From positions 356,861-420,860 of the forward strand of contig NZ_FQWW01000006.1 in the NCBI RefSeq assembly GCF_900129795.1: a stretch of 64,000 nt of DNA, written 5' to 3'. Below, piece by piece: positions 43,206 to 51,386 of the stretch. This DNA comes from Flavobacterium sp. CF108 (lineage in GTDB: Bacteria; Bacteroidota; Bacteroidia; Flavobacteriales; Flavobacteriaceae). The translations under genes were made by a program, and so were the position numbers. Position 1 is the first letter of the stretch. Every line of letters starts with the position of its first letter. The notes under the pieces were generated by a model, which saw only the letters and a program-made list of their open reading frames with translations, ran no database searches and was not told the origin of the DNA.

Positions 43206-44348
43206 TTAAATACTTTTCACACATCTAAAACCAAGATGATTGGCAGCAGATCTAATTTCGCCTTTTCCTCTGGTTCCCACCATATATCTGGTGCAATATT
43301 GATCTGTACATAAAAAGGATCCGCCTCGGTGTACTCTTTTTATCTGCGTTGGATCGTTAGGATCATTATAAGCATCCGGCCCTTGTGGGTTTTTAGCTGT
43401 TTTCCCGCTTTCGCTTAATGTTTTATAATAATCAACACTGTACCAATCGTTTGTCCATTCCCATACATTTCCTGCAACATCATACAATCCGTAAGCATTT
43501 GGAGCAAATTGTGCGACAGGAGCAATGCCTTTAAAACCATCTTCTCCCGTATCGCCATCTTTAATCGGGAAATGTCCTTGGTAAATATTAGCCTGAAATT
43601 TTCCGTTTGGTTTCAACTTATTTCCCCAGGCATAAATTTCCCCAGTTTTTCCGCCTCTTGCTGCAAATTCCCATTCTGCTTCAGTCGGAAGTCTTTTTCC
43701 TGCCCATTTTGCATAAGCTGCGGCATCTTCATAAGTAATATGTACAACAGGGTATTTTTCTTTCCCTTTTATAGAACTTTGAGGGCCAAGCGGATGCTTC
43801 CAGTCTGTTCCGCCAACGTAAGACCACCATTGCAGAAAATTATTCAAATTTACGGCTGATGGAGTAGGTGTAAATATTACAGAACCTGTAATTAAATCTT
43901 CTTCGGCAGCTGTTGGAAATTCTTCTTTAGTCGGTTTTTGTTCCGCAACGGTAATGTATCCGGTTGCTTTTACAAATTTTTCATATTCTTCGTTTGTCAC
44001 TTCAGTTTTATCCATATAATAACCGTCGACATAAACACGATGAATAGGAGCAGCATCTTTTGTTACGCCAGATAAACTGCACAAACTTTCATCTGCAACA
44101 TTGCTTCCCATTGAGAATTCACCGCCCGGAATCCAAACCATTCCTTCCGGAGCTTTTCCTGCGGGTTTATTTTTATTTTCGATGGTAGGTTTAAATGCCG
44201 ATGGTTCTGACGTATTTGGAGTTTCATGACAATCTAAAGCAGCTTCTGTTACTTTTGCTTTTGGCGAAATTAATTTTGTTACACCATAAGTAATTGAAAT
44301 TATGGAGATTGTTAGTATAGCGAAAATCCAAAAAGTTTTATTTTTCAT
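43206..44348 (-). CDS. Formylglycine-generating-enzyme (SUMF1) family protein
   Basis: A 380-residue SUMF1/FGE-family protein with an N-terminal membrane anchor or signal (TFWIFAILTISIISITYGV). The domain runs from GMVWIPGGEFSMGS (about 70-83) through DKTEVTNEEYEKFV and RLPTEAEWEFAARGG to GFRCVKS. RVHRGGSFLCTDQYCTRY carries both cysteines of the copper-binding active site of true FGE, so oxidation of a sulfatase Cys to formylglycine is plausible, in the periplasm. No sulfatase gene is in the window. The ATG at 44348 is preferred to a TTG 33 bases upstream, because a promoter element lies just beyond. Confidence 0.85.
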   Translation of the reverse strand: MKNKTFWIFAILTISIISITYGVTKLISPKAKVTEAALDCHETPNTSEPSAFKPTIENKNKPAGKAPEGMVWIPGGEFSMGSNVADESLCSLSGVTKDAAPIHRVYVDGYYMDKTEVTNEEYEKFVKATGYITVAEQKPTKEEFPTAAEEDLITGSVIFTPTPSAVNLNNFLQWWSYVGGTDWKHPLGPQSSIKGKEKYPVVHITYEDAAAYAKWAGKRLPTEAEWEFAARGGKTGEIYAWGNKLKPNGKFQANIYQGHFPIKDGDTGEDGFKGIAPVAQFAPNAYGLYDVAGNVWEWTNDWYSVDYYKTLSESGKTAKNPQGPDAYNDPNDPTQIKRVHRGGSFLCTDQYCTRYMVGTRGKGEIRSAANHLGFRCVKSI

Positions 44349-44391
44349 TGTAATGGTTTTTTGAGCTGTATTGGTTGTCAATAAGTTGAAT

Positions 44392-44399
44392 CAAAAGTA
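44392..44399 (-). promoter_or_regulatory. Candidate -7 promoter element of the FGE-like gene
   Basis: The minus strand reads TACTTTTG (TAnnTTTG); a start near 44387 gives a leader of about 40 nt to the ATG at 44348. Confidence 0.5.
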
Positions 44400-44458
44400 T
44401 GAAAATAACTTTTAAAGTTATATTAGTTTGATAGAATTAATAAAATAATTATATTTTG

Positions 44459-45412
44459 TTATTTATCTTCTTCCACCAAAACTACTTCATATTTGTCTTT
44501 TCCGTCAACTTTTACAGGTTGATAATAGGTTTCACCAAATTTTACATATTTTACATCACCAATTGTTACTTCTTTACCGCCTTCTGGCAAATTATCTACT
44601 ATTGTTCCTGCTGTTGGAGGAACTACTTTGTAAGTGCTGCCATCTTTTTCATAATAAGTTCCTCCGTAATAGTAATTGTTTACTGTTCCAGTATTAACGG
44701 TTTGCGCACCACTCGGAATATTGTTTACTGTTCCTCCAACTGGAGCAGGCACAGCGGTATAACCTCCGTTTGAAGGAGCATACCAAACTCCCTGATCATA
44801 ATGATACTGGGTACTTTCTACACTCACAACTATTGCTGTCACCGCTAAAGTTGCCACAAAAAATCCCCACGGATGCCAAACCGGGCCATAATAAAAGGGT
44901 CTGTACGGATGAAAGTAATACGGATTGTAGGCATGATATCTGTAACCGCCATACACATATGGAGGACGGGCATAAACAACTGTATTTCTTCTAACTACAG
45001 TATTTGTGTTGTTGTTTATTGTAATATCTCTGCTTCGGTCTACATTTCTTGTATTGCCGCTTATATTAGTGTTTCTGTTACCAGAATTTCTTACATTATT
45101 GTTAGAATTTCGGTTATTTATATTGCTTCTGTTATTGATATTTGTTGTTGAACCATTGGCTGGTCTCGTAACTCTGGTTCCAGAGCCGTTAGATCCAGGT
45201 CTTGTTGCTGCGGGTTTATTTACTGCTGGTCGTGATTGATTGGCCGGCCTGTTTACCGATGGTCTTGTTTGAGTTCCTCCACTAGGTCTGTGAACGCCGC
45301 CGCCACCGCCGCCCACACGCCGCTGCGCTATGCTGTCAATAGAAATCAAAAAAAACGATCCGGCTAAACATATTGTTGCTGCTTTTCTTATTGTTTTGTT
45401 TATATTTTTCAT
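44459..45412 (-). CDS. DUF6515-like exported low-complexity protein
   Basis: A 317-residue protein with a signal peptide (ICLAGSFFLISIDSIAQ) and a Gly/Pro/Arg/Asn-rich disordered region (about 32-145, with runs such as RVGGGGGGV and NINNRNSNNN). A Tyr/His/Pro-rich stretch (about 150-185) and a hydrophobic segment (GFFVATLAVTAIVVSVES) follow. The C-terminal third has two similar modules with GGTVNNIPSGAQ and AGTIVDNLPEGG. This arrangement fits DUF6515. Function is unknown; an envelope role is inferred. Confidence 0.7.
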   Translation of the reverse strand: MKNINKTIRKAATICLAGSFFLISIDSIAQRRVGGGGGGVHRPSGGTQTRPSVNRPANQSRPAVNKPAATRPGSNGSGTRVTRPANGSTTNINNRSNINNRNSNNNVRNSGNRNTNISGNTRNVDRSRDITINNNTNTVVRRNTVVYARPPYVYGGYRYHAYNPYYFHPYRPFYYGPVWHPWGFFVATLAVTAIVVSVESTQYHYDQGVWYAPSNGGYTAVPAPVGGTVNNIPSGAQTVNTGTVNNYYYGGTYYEKDGSTYKVVPPTAGTIVDNLPEGGKEVTIGDVKYVKFGETYYQPVKVDGKDKYEVVLVEEDK

Positions 45413-45596
45413 TTTCAGTATTTTAAGTCAGATAAAGTTATTAAAAAAATGAATTGCTGAAAAGAATTGAAGTGAATATTTTGTAAGTAAAATATTGTTT
45501 TAAACAAAAATCTTTATTTAAGAGGTGCTTTTTGAAGTACAAAAAAACACATAAAACAGTTTTTTGTAAAATGATTCCTTTTTAAACTTTAATAAC

Positions 45597-45604
45597 TAAA
45601 TTTG
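45597..45604 (+). promoter_or_regulatory. Candidate -7 promoter element of pyrD
   Basis: TAAATTTG (TAnnTTTG) lies 28 bases before the pyrD ATG. Confidence 0.5.
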
Positions 45605-45632
45605 CAGCCAAAATAACAACAACACAATTCTT

Positions 45633-46667
45633 ATGTATAAATTGATAATTCGCCCAATACTTTTTTGGTTTGACCCGGAAGAAGTGCATTACTTTACTTT
45701 TTCATTTGTAAAATTCATTTCAAAAATCCCTGGAGTTTCATCAATTATAAGATCAATTTATGAAGTAAAAGACGCTCGTTTAGAAAGAGAAGTTTTTGGA
45801 ATTAAATTCAAAAATCCGGTTGGACTTGCGGCAGGATTTGATAAAGATGCGAAGTTGTACAAAGAACTTTCTGATTTTGGTTTTGGTTTTATCGAAATTG
45901 GAACTGTAACTCCGATTGGTCAGGAAGGAAACCCTAAAAAGCGTTTATTTCGTTTAAAAGAAGATCAGGCGATTATTAACCGAATGGGTTTTAATAACGG
46001 CGGAGTTCTGGAAGCTGTTGAACGTTTGAAAAAGAATTCAGGCGTTTTAATTGGCGGGAACATCGGAAAAAATAAAGTGACACCAAATGAAAATGCGGTA
46101 GACGATTATATCATTTGTTTTGATGCACTTTTTGATCACGTAGATTATTTTGTAGTAAACGTAAGTTCTCCAAATACGCCAAATTTAAGAGCATTACAGG
46201 ACAAAGAACCTTTAACGGCTTTATTGCAAACGCTGCAAAACAGAAATATCGAAAAGCAAAAAACAAGCACTCAAAAAGTAAAACCAATTCTTTTAAAAAT
46301 TGCTCCAGACCTTACAGATGAGCAATTATTAGACATTATTGATATTGTAAAAACTACACAGATTGCGGGTGTAATTGCAACAAATACGACTATTTCAAGA
46401 GACGGGCTTCAGTCTCAAAATCAATCTGAAATGGGAGGTTTATCTGGAAAACCATTAACAAAACGTTCTACAGAAGTAATTCGTTTTCTTTCGGAAAAAA
46501 GCAATAAAGCATTCCCAATTATTGGAGTAGGCGGAATTCACTCTGCCGATGATGCCATCGAAAAATTAAATGCAGGAGCAAGTTTAGTGCAATTGTACAC
46601 TGGTTTTATTTATGAAGGGCCAGCGTTAATAAAAGCAATCAATAAAAAAGTTTTAGGGCAGTTGTAA
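45633..46667 (+). CDS. pyrD: Dihydroorotate dehydrogenase (quinone), class 2
   Basis: The fourth step of pyrimidine synthesis, dihydroorotate to orotate with electrons to the quinone pool. The 344 residues include the N-terminal helical membrane-association segment of class 2 enzymes. FMN/substrate motifs are NPVGLAAGFDKDA (about 61-73), EIGTVTPIGQEGNPKKRLFR, NRMGFNN, and VNVSSPNTPNLR with the catalytic Ser of class 2. TNTTISRDG and GVGGIHSADDA complete the barrel. Its 3' end overlaps the convergent DUF3307 gene by 15 bp. Confidence 0.96.
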   Translation: MYKLIIRPILFWFDPEEVHYFTFSFVKFISKIPGVSSIIRSIYEVKDARLEREVFGIKFKNPVGLAAGFDKDAKLYKELSDFGFGFIEIGTVTPIGQEGNPKKRLFRLKEDQAIINRMGFNNGGVLEAVERLKKNSGVLIGGNIGKNKVTPNENAVDDYIICFDALFDHVDYFVVNVSSPNTPNLRALQDKEPLTALLQTLQNRNIEKQKTSTQKVKPILLKIAPDLTDEQLLDIIDIVKTTQIAGVIATNTTISRDGLQSQNQSEMGGLSGKPLTKRSTEVIRFLSEKSNKAFPIIGVGGIHSADDAIEKLNAGASLVQLYTGFIYEGPALIKAINKKVLGQL

Positions 46668-47369
46668 AAGAAGTGCCTGAACCAGTATTCCGGCAAGAAT
46701 TGCGATTCCGAAACTGATTAATGTACCAATTAAAACGTATTCGGTTAGTTTTCTGTCTTTGGCTTCTTTTAAATCTCCAAATCTAAAAATAGATTTAGCG
46801 GCCAGTAAAAATCCAATTGCTTCAAAATGTCCGGTTAAGATGAATCCGAACACAAATAAGCGTTCTAAAATACCAATATAATTTCCGGCAGCTATCAGCG
46901 AGTTATCCTGATGGCTGTTTTCGTTTTCGGGCGCCCAGATTGAAATAATGGTTTTGATTAAAATAGAAGTTGGTTTAGTCAGCAGTAAAAATCCGGTAAT
47001 CAAAATCCAGAATGCATTATCCTGCCAAAAATAAATGATGCCTTTGTTTTGATAAAGAAGTACCACACCTATTAAAACCAAAATATGTGCAATTTGGTCC
47101 ACCACAAACCAAGTGCGTTTTGTTGTGTTTTTCTGGAAATTAAGTTTAATTAAATCGATGATGCCATGTGTAACCGCAATTAAAACAGCATAGGGAATAA
47201 AACTAATTTCTCCGGCCAGAATTGCAGCCAAAACACCATGTAATAAAACATGAATATATAAGTAAATACTTTTGTGTTTTTTACTCTCTTTATTGGTAAC
47301 CCAGGAATTAGGCTGCCAGATAAAATCGCCTAATAAATGTGCCAGAAACAGTTTTATAAATAAAATCAT
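46653..47369 (-). CDS. DUF3307 integral membrane protein
   Basis: A 238-residue membrane protein with about six hydrophobic segments. The opening LAHLLGDFIWQPNSWV (about 9-24) and the HVLLHGVLAAIL and AVTHGIIDLIKL motifs, with conserved Asp and His in membrane regions, are typical of DUF3307. The ATG overlaps the satD stop (ATGA), so the two are translationally coupled. Function is unknown; the pairing suggests a membrane partner or effector of the SatD protein. Confidence 0.85.
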   Translation of the reverse strand: MILFIKLFLAHLLGDFIWQPNSWVTNKESKKHKSIYLYIHVLLHGVLAAILAGEISFIPYAVLIAVTHGIIDLIKLNFQKNTTKRTWFVVDQIAHILVLIGVVLLYQNKGIIYFWQDNAFWILITGFLLLTKPTSILIKTIISIWAPENENSHQDNSLIAAGNYIGILERLFVFGFILTGHFEAIGFLLAAKSIFRFGDLKEAKDRKLTEYVLIGTLISFGIAILAGILVQALLLQLP

Positions 47370-47980
47370 GGGGCTGTAAGTTGTTTTATTTGTGTTCTAA
47401 AATAACGATCTAAATTCATAACCAAATCAAACTGAGCGCGCTTTTGTCTTCGGCTTACCGCAGCTTGATTAATGCCTAATTTTTGTCCCAATCCTTCCTG
47501 CGAAAGGCTTGGGTTTTCTATTGCTTTTGCGACAAAATCTGCCGATTGTACCAGCCAGTTATCCATAAAAGTCAAAGCAAGCTGAATCATTAAGTTCAGC
47601 TTTTCATCAAAAGCAATATCGCCTGTTCGCAATGCTAAAGTCACTTTTTGCTTTTTTAAAGTCTCAAAAAGTTCCCCCGAATTGATAAAGGCCGTTCCGT
47701 TACTTTCAGAAATTTTGGCAGCATTATGCGTCTTATCTCCAAAACCAATGCTCATTCGTGCATCTGATTTTATGGTTCGTAAATGTGCTTTTATTAAAAT
47801 GGCAGTCAATAAAGCATCTTCCGGATTTTTAATTTCAATTTGAAATTCGTCACCACGATACACTTCCCATTCACTGGGCGTTTTACCAAGCGGAGCCAGG
47901 ATTTTTTTTAAATCTTCGACCCAATGCTGCGATTCCTGTTGTCTTGAACCAATTATGTCACCTGTAATTACACTAGTCAT
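47366..47980 (-). CDS. SatD-family protein with C-terminal helix-turn-helix
   Basis: A 204-residue SatD-family protein. The N-terminal part has TSVITGDIIGSRQ (2-14) and YRGDEFQIEI (41-50), then RMSIGFGD (76-82): the Asp and GDEF positions recall the two metal sites of GGDEF/class III cyclase palm domains. Residues 158-182 (LSQEGLGQKLGINQAAVSRR) form a helix-turn-helix. Such a design could sense or make a nucleotide and bind DNA, but this is inference. The ATG at 47980 is preferred to a TTG two codons earlier. Four phased palindromes sit upstream. Confidence 0.8.
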   Translation of the reverse strand: MTSVITGDIIGSRQQESQHWVEDLKKILAPLGKTPSEWEVYRGDEFQIEIKNPEDALLTAILIKAHLRTIKSDARMSIGFGDKTHNAAKISESNGTAFINSGELFETLKKQKVTLALRTGDIAFDEKLNLMIQLALTFMDNWLVQSADFVAKAIENPSLSQEGLGQKLGINQAAVSRRQKRAQFDLVMNLDRYFRTQIKQLTAP

Positions 47981-48013
47981 AATCAAATATAATTAAAAAA
48001 TAATAAAAATTAT

Positions 48014-48115
48014 ATTACAAATATAAGTAATAATTTTAATTATTACACTTTTTGGTAATATTTTAAAATATTACACTTTTATGTAATAAATAAGTCTATT
48101 ACTATATAACGTAAT
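48014..48115. promoter_or_regulatory. Four phased ATTAC-N8-GTAAT operator-like sites
   Basis: Identical inverted repeats ATTAC-N8-GTAAT occur at 48014-48031, 48042-48059, 48070-48087 and 48098-48115. The start-to-start distance is exactly 28 bp each time, while the N8 cores and 10-bp linkers differ. The first overlaps the satD -7 element. This is what a cooperative regulator binding array would look like, and the helix-turn-helix of SatD is the obvious candidate. The rest of the gap to 48295 contains no gene; a short AAGCTAA/TTAGCTT inverted repeat lies near 48264-48280. Confidence 0.75.
48018..48025 (-). promoter_or_regulatory. Candidate -7 promoter element of satD-DUF3307
   Basis: The minus strand reads TATATTTG (TAnnTTTG) and overlaps the first ATTAC-N8-GTAAT palindrome, 37 bases before the satD ATG. 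Confidence 0.5.
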
Positions 48116-48295
48116 AAAAACAGATGCACTTATATTTAACTACGATAAACTATCCAGCATTAAAATTTAAATGACCTTATATAACTTATATGGTTTAAAA
48201 AACAGCCTAATAAGGTTAAAATAAATAATTCGCAAAGAGTTAATTTTTATTTCTTTAAAAAAGAAGCTAACTTAGCTTTTACAAAAGAATAAGTT

Positions 48296-49162
48296 TTGAA
48301 TAAAGAGATCAAGATTATCGAATGTCCGCGAGACGCCATGCAGGGTATCAAAACCTTTATTCCAACAAAAAATAAGGTAACTTATATACAAGCTTTGCTT
48401 CGTGTAGGGTTTGATACAATCGATTTTGGAAGTTTTGTTTCTCCAAAAGCAATTCCGCAAATGCAGGATACTGCAGAGGTTTTGGCACAATTAGATTTGT
48501 TGCAGAGAACCAGTAAATTACTTTCGATAATTGCCAATACACAAGGCGCTGCTCAGGCTGCAGAACATGAAGCCATTCAATATTTAGGATTTCCTTTTTC
48601 GATATCTGAAAATTTTCAGATGCGTAATACTCATAAAACAATCGCCGAATCTTTAGTTACTCTTGAAGAAATTCTGGAAATCGCCGATAAAAAAAATAAA
48701 GAAGTTGTAACTTATCTTTCAATGGGATTTGGAAACCCGTACGGAGATCCGTGGAATGTTGAAATTGTTGCCGAATGGACCGAGAAACTGGCCGGAATGG
48801 GCGTTAAAATATTATCGCTTTCTGATACAGTAGGAAGTTCTACACCAGACGTTATTACATATTTGTTTTCGAATTTAATTCCGAAATATCCTGAAATCGA
48901 ATTTGGAGCACATCTGCATACTACGCCAGACAGCTGGTTTGAAAAAATCGATGCGGCATCAAAAGCCGGATGCATACGTTTTGACGGAGCAATTCAGGGA
49001 TTTGGAGGCTGCCCGATGGCGACCGATAAATTGACAGGAAATATGCCGACAGAAAAATTGATTTCGTATTTTACTGCTAATAAAAAAATAACCGGACTTA
49101 ATTCTCTAAGTTTTGAAAGTGCTTATAATGAAGCATCTAAATTGTTTGGAAAATTTCATTAA
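48296..49162 (+). CDS. Hydroxymethylglutaryl-CoA lyase-like enzyme
   Basis: A 288-residue TIM-barrel enzyme of the HMG-CoA lyase group, cleaving HMG-CoA to acetoacetate and acetyl-CoA in leucine breakdown. IIECPRDAMQG (7-17) holds the catalytic Arg-Asp and metal ligand, FGAHLHTTPD (about 202-211) the His metal ligands, and GAIQGFGGCPM (about 228-238) the active-site Cys loop. The start is TTG at 48296: an in-frame stop lies two codons upstream and the first ATG would remove the catalytic Arg-Asp. Confidence 0.88.
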   Translation: MNKEIKIIECPRDAMQGIKTFIPTKNKVTYIQALLRVGFDTIDFGSFVSPKAIPQMQDTAEVLAQLDLLQRTSKLLSIIANTQGAAQAAEHEAIQYLGFPFSISENFQMRNTHKTIAESLVTLEEILEIADKKNKEVVTYLSMGFGNPYGDPWNVEIVAEWTEKLAGMGVKILSLSDTVGSSTPDVITYLFSNLIPKYPEIEFGAHLHTTPDSWFEKIDAASKAGCIRFDGAIQGFGGCPMATDKLTGNMPTEKLISYFTANKKITGLNSLSFESAYNEASKLFGKFH

Positions 49163-49232
49163 AAAAATAATGTAAAATAAGTAATATCTGACAAGAAAAG
49201 GCGTTTTTATTTATCTTTAATTAAATTAAAAA

Positions 49233-49784
49233 ATGAAACGAAATCTTTTATATAGAATCTCTATAACACTCTTTTCAGCAGTTTTATTTCTCTCTTGTTC
49301 AAGTGATTTAGACTTTGACCAAATCGATGATTTTGTACTTGAACCTGTTTTTGTGGCAAATCTCGCTTATTTTGATGTTAGTGCTGACCAAATTGATGAT
49401 AATGGACAGGGACAGCAAATACCGCCTGATGTTGAAGATTTTGATATTTTTAAAAAGAAGTTTTTTACAGATAATCTGGCTAAAGCCGAACTTAATTTCG
49501 AAATTGAAAATACGGTGAACAGAGCTTTTGAAATTGAATTACAGTTTATAGATGCCAATAACCAAGTATTAGAAACTATTGATTTAGCTGTTCCAACCTA
49601 TACCGGTGGTTCCAACATAACAAAATATCCAACAGAAGTTTTTGAAGGAGAACGGTTGAATTTATTAAAAAAGACTATGAAAATTGGTTTTATAGTAACA
49701 ACCGTAACAGGATCTGGATCGGGTGATATTTCGGGGAATTTAAAATTCAAATCAGGTGCAACCGTTTATATGAAGATAAAATGA
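49233..49784 (+). CDS. Hypothetical lipoprotein paired with DUF5723 gene
   Basis: A 183-residue lipoprotein (signal AVLFLSC, Cys about 22) with an acidic segment (DLDFDQIDDF) and a predicted beta-rich body. I do not recognise a named domain. Its stop overlaps the start of the DUF5723 gene (ATGA), so the two are translationally coupled and probably work together at the outer membrane. Confidence 0.75.
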   Translation: MKRNLLYRISITLFSAVLFLSCSSDLDFDQIDDFVLEPVFVANLAYFDVSADQIDDNGQGQQIPPDVEDFDIFKKKFFTDNLAKAELNFEIENTVNRAFEIELQFIDANNQVLETIDLAVPTYTGGSNITKYPTEVFEGERLNLLKKTMKIGFIVTTVTGSGSGDISGNLKFKSGATVYMKIK

Positions 49785-51175
49785 GAAAAGCACTTTTAAT
49801 TTTGATGCCTCTGCTGCAGCTTTTTTGTTATTCTCAAAATAAACAAGTGTTGTACAATTTTACTTCAATTCCGCAGTCATTACTTGTAAATCCTGGAGCA
49901 GATGTTTCCTATAAATATTATTTTGGAGTTCCGCTTCTGTCTGGAGTTTCTGCCAATATTGGTTCGAGCAGTTTTTCTGCGTATGATTTATTTGCTGATA
50001 ATGGAGTAGATTTTAATGATAAAGTCCGCAATATTATCAATAAATCATCTGCAAATGACAAAACCCAAGTAAACCAGCAGCTAGAAATATTTTCAGGCGG
50101 ATTTAGAGTAGGAGGCGAGGACAGCCAATCGTATATTTCGTTTGGTGCTTATCAGGAATTTGATTTTTTAATGTATTTTCCAAAAGATCTTGCCATTTTA
50201 GGGGTAGACGGAAACCAGAATTATATTGGAAAATCATTCAATTTAGCCGATTTAAATCTGCGTGCCGAAGTGCTTTCTGTTTTCCATGTTGGGTTTCATA
50301 AAAGGCTAAACAAAAAACTAGTTTTAGGCGGACGAGCTAAAATTTATTCCAGTGGTGCTAATGCAACTTCAACCAAAAACTCTGGATACATTTATACTGG
50401 ACAAGGAACGGGAACAAATTTGTACACTCAAATAATCGAATCAAACTTAGAACTTAAAACTTCGGGCATCGGAAAATTTACAAAAGATGAATATGAAGGA
50501 AGTATTCCGGGTGATATTGCACACAATACTTTTCTCAATGGAAGTTTAGGTTTGGGATTCGATGCCGGTATTACATATAATATTAAAGAAAATCTGCAGC
50601 TTACGGCCAGTATTCTTGATGTTGGTTTTATAAAACATACTAAAGATATTGAGACGTTAACTTATAAAGGAGCTTACAGATATGACGGAGTGAATCCAAA
50701 TTTTGATGCTGTTAATGAACCTGAAAATATTTTTGATGAATTTGATGCGGCAATTCCGCGTGATACATCTTATGCTAAATATACGACCTGGCGTCCGGTA
50801 AAATTTAATTCTTCCATTCAATATTCATTTGGTGAATCCAGATACGACGGAGAATGTAATTGTAAAGTTGAAAACGAGAGAAAATATTTAAATGCTGTTG
50901 GTGCGCAATTGTTTTTAATGACAATGCCTGAAACACCGTACGTTGCTCTAACGGCTTTTTATCAACGCAGTATTTTTGAAAAGCTAGATGCCAAAGTAAC
51001 TTATACATTCGATCCGTATTCGAATAAAAATATTGGTTTAGGACTTTCCGGAACTCTCGGGAAATTTAATATTTATGCTTTATTCGATAATGTTTTAGAG
51101 TATAAAGATGTTACGAAGGCGCATAGTCTTGCGTTTCAATTTGGTTTCAACTTCATTTTTCAAGATAAAAAATAA
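49781..51175 (+). CDS. DUF5723-family outer-membrane beta-barrel protein
   Basis: A 464-residue exported protein (signal LLILMPLLQLFCYS) of the DUF5723 type, predicted to be an outer-membrane barrel: early FTSIPQSLLVNPGADVSYKY, alternating strands ending in aromatic residues (LAFQFGFNFIF), and Gly/Asn-rich turns. Similar proteins resemble PorV/PorP-like barrels; whether it takes part in type IX secretion is unknown. Coupled to the lipoprotein upstream. Confidence 0.8.
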   Translation: MRKALLILMPLLQLFCYSQNKQVLYNFTSIPQSLLVNPGADVSYKYYFGVPLLSGVSANIGSSSFSAYDLFADNGVDFNDKVRNIINKSSANDKTQVNQQLEIFSGGFRVGGEDSQSYISFGAYQEFDFLMYFPKDLAILGVDGNQNYIGKSFNLADLNLRAEVLSVFHVGFHKRLNKKLVLGGRAKIYSSGANATSTKNSGYIYTGQGTGTNLYTQIIESNLELKTSGIGKFTKDEYEGSIPGDIAHNTFLNGSLGLGFDAGITYNIKENLQLTASILDVGFIKHTKDIETLTYKGAYRYDGVNPNFDAVNEPENIFDEFDAAIPRDTSYAKYTTWRPVKFNSSIQYSFGESRYDGECNCKVENERKYLNAVGAQLFLMTMPETPYVALTAFYQRSIFEKLDAKVTYTFDPYSNKNIGLGLSGTLGKFNIYALFDNVLEYKDVTKAHSLAFQFGFNFIFQDKK

Positions 51176-51284
51176 AATTCCAAATTTTAAAAAATTCCAA
51201 TAATTAAATCCCAAATTCCAAAAAGACTAACGTTGACTTTTGCTTTTCTAATTGGAATTTGGAATTTAAAAATTTGGAATTTAA
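51175..51284. repeat. AAATTCCAAATT-family inverted repeat
   Basis: Arms of the AAATTCCAAATTTTAAAAAA type on the left and TTTGGAATTTAAAAATTTGG on the right could form a long hairpin. It begins at the stop codon of the DUF5723 gene. Confidence 0.8.
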
Positions 51285-51352
51285 ATCGTAAGATGTTTCC
51301 TGTAAATATAAATTTATGAATAAGTTAGTATTTAAGTTAGCAATTTATTCAC

Positions 51353-51360
51353 TATATTTG
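51353..51360 (+). promoter_or_regulatory. Candidate -7 promoter element of guaB
   Basis: TATATTTG (TAnnTTTG) lies 26 bases before the guaB ATG. Confidence 0.5.
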
Positions 51361-51386
51361 CACGCAATTCAACTAGAAATTGCACC

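Noticed and set aside
44456..45239. Plus-strand ORFs opposite the DUF6515 gene
   Set aside because: They mirror the low-complexity Asn/Arg/Gly codons of the minus-strand gene, which has a clear signal peptide.
47366..47986. TTG start at 47986 for satD, and similar upstream TTG starts for other genes
   Set aside because: A conserved-position ATG lies within a few codons in each case (satD, FGE-like, Fur-family, relA/spoT homologue, hydrolase at 56674, TerB-like). Only the HMG-CoA-lyase-like gene truly needs TTG.
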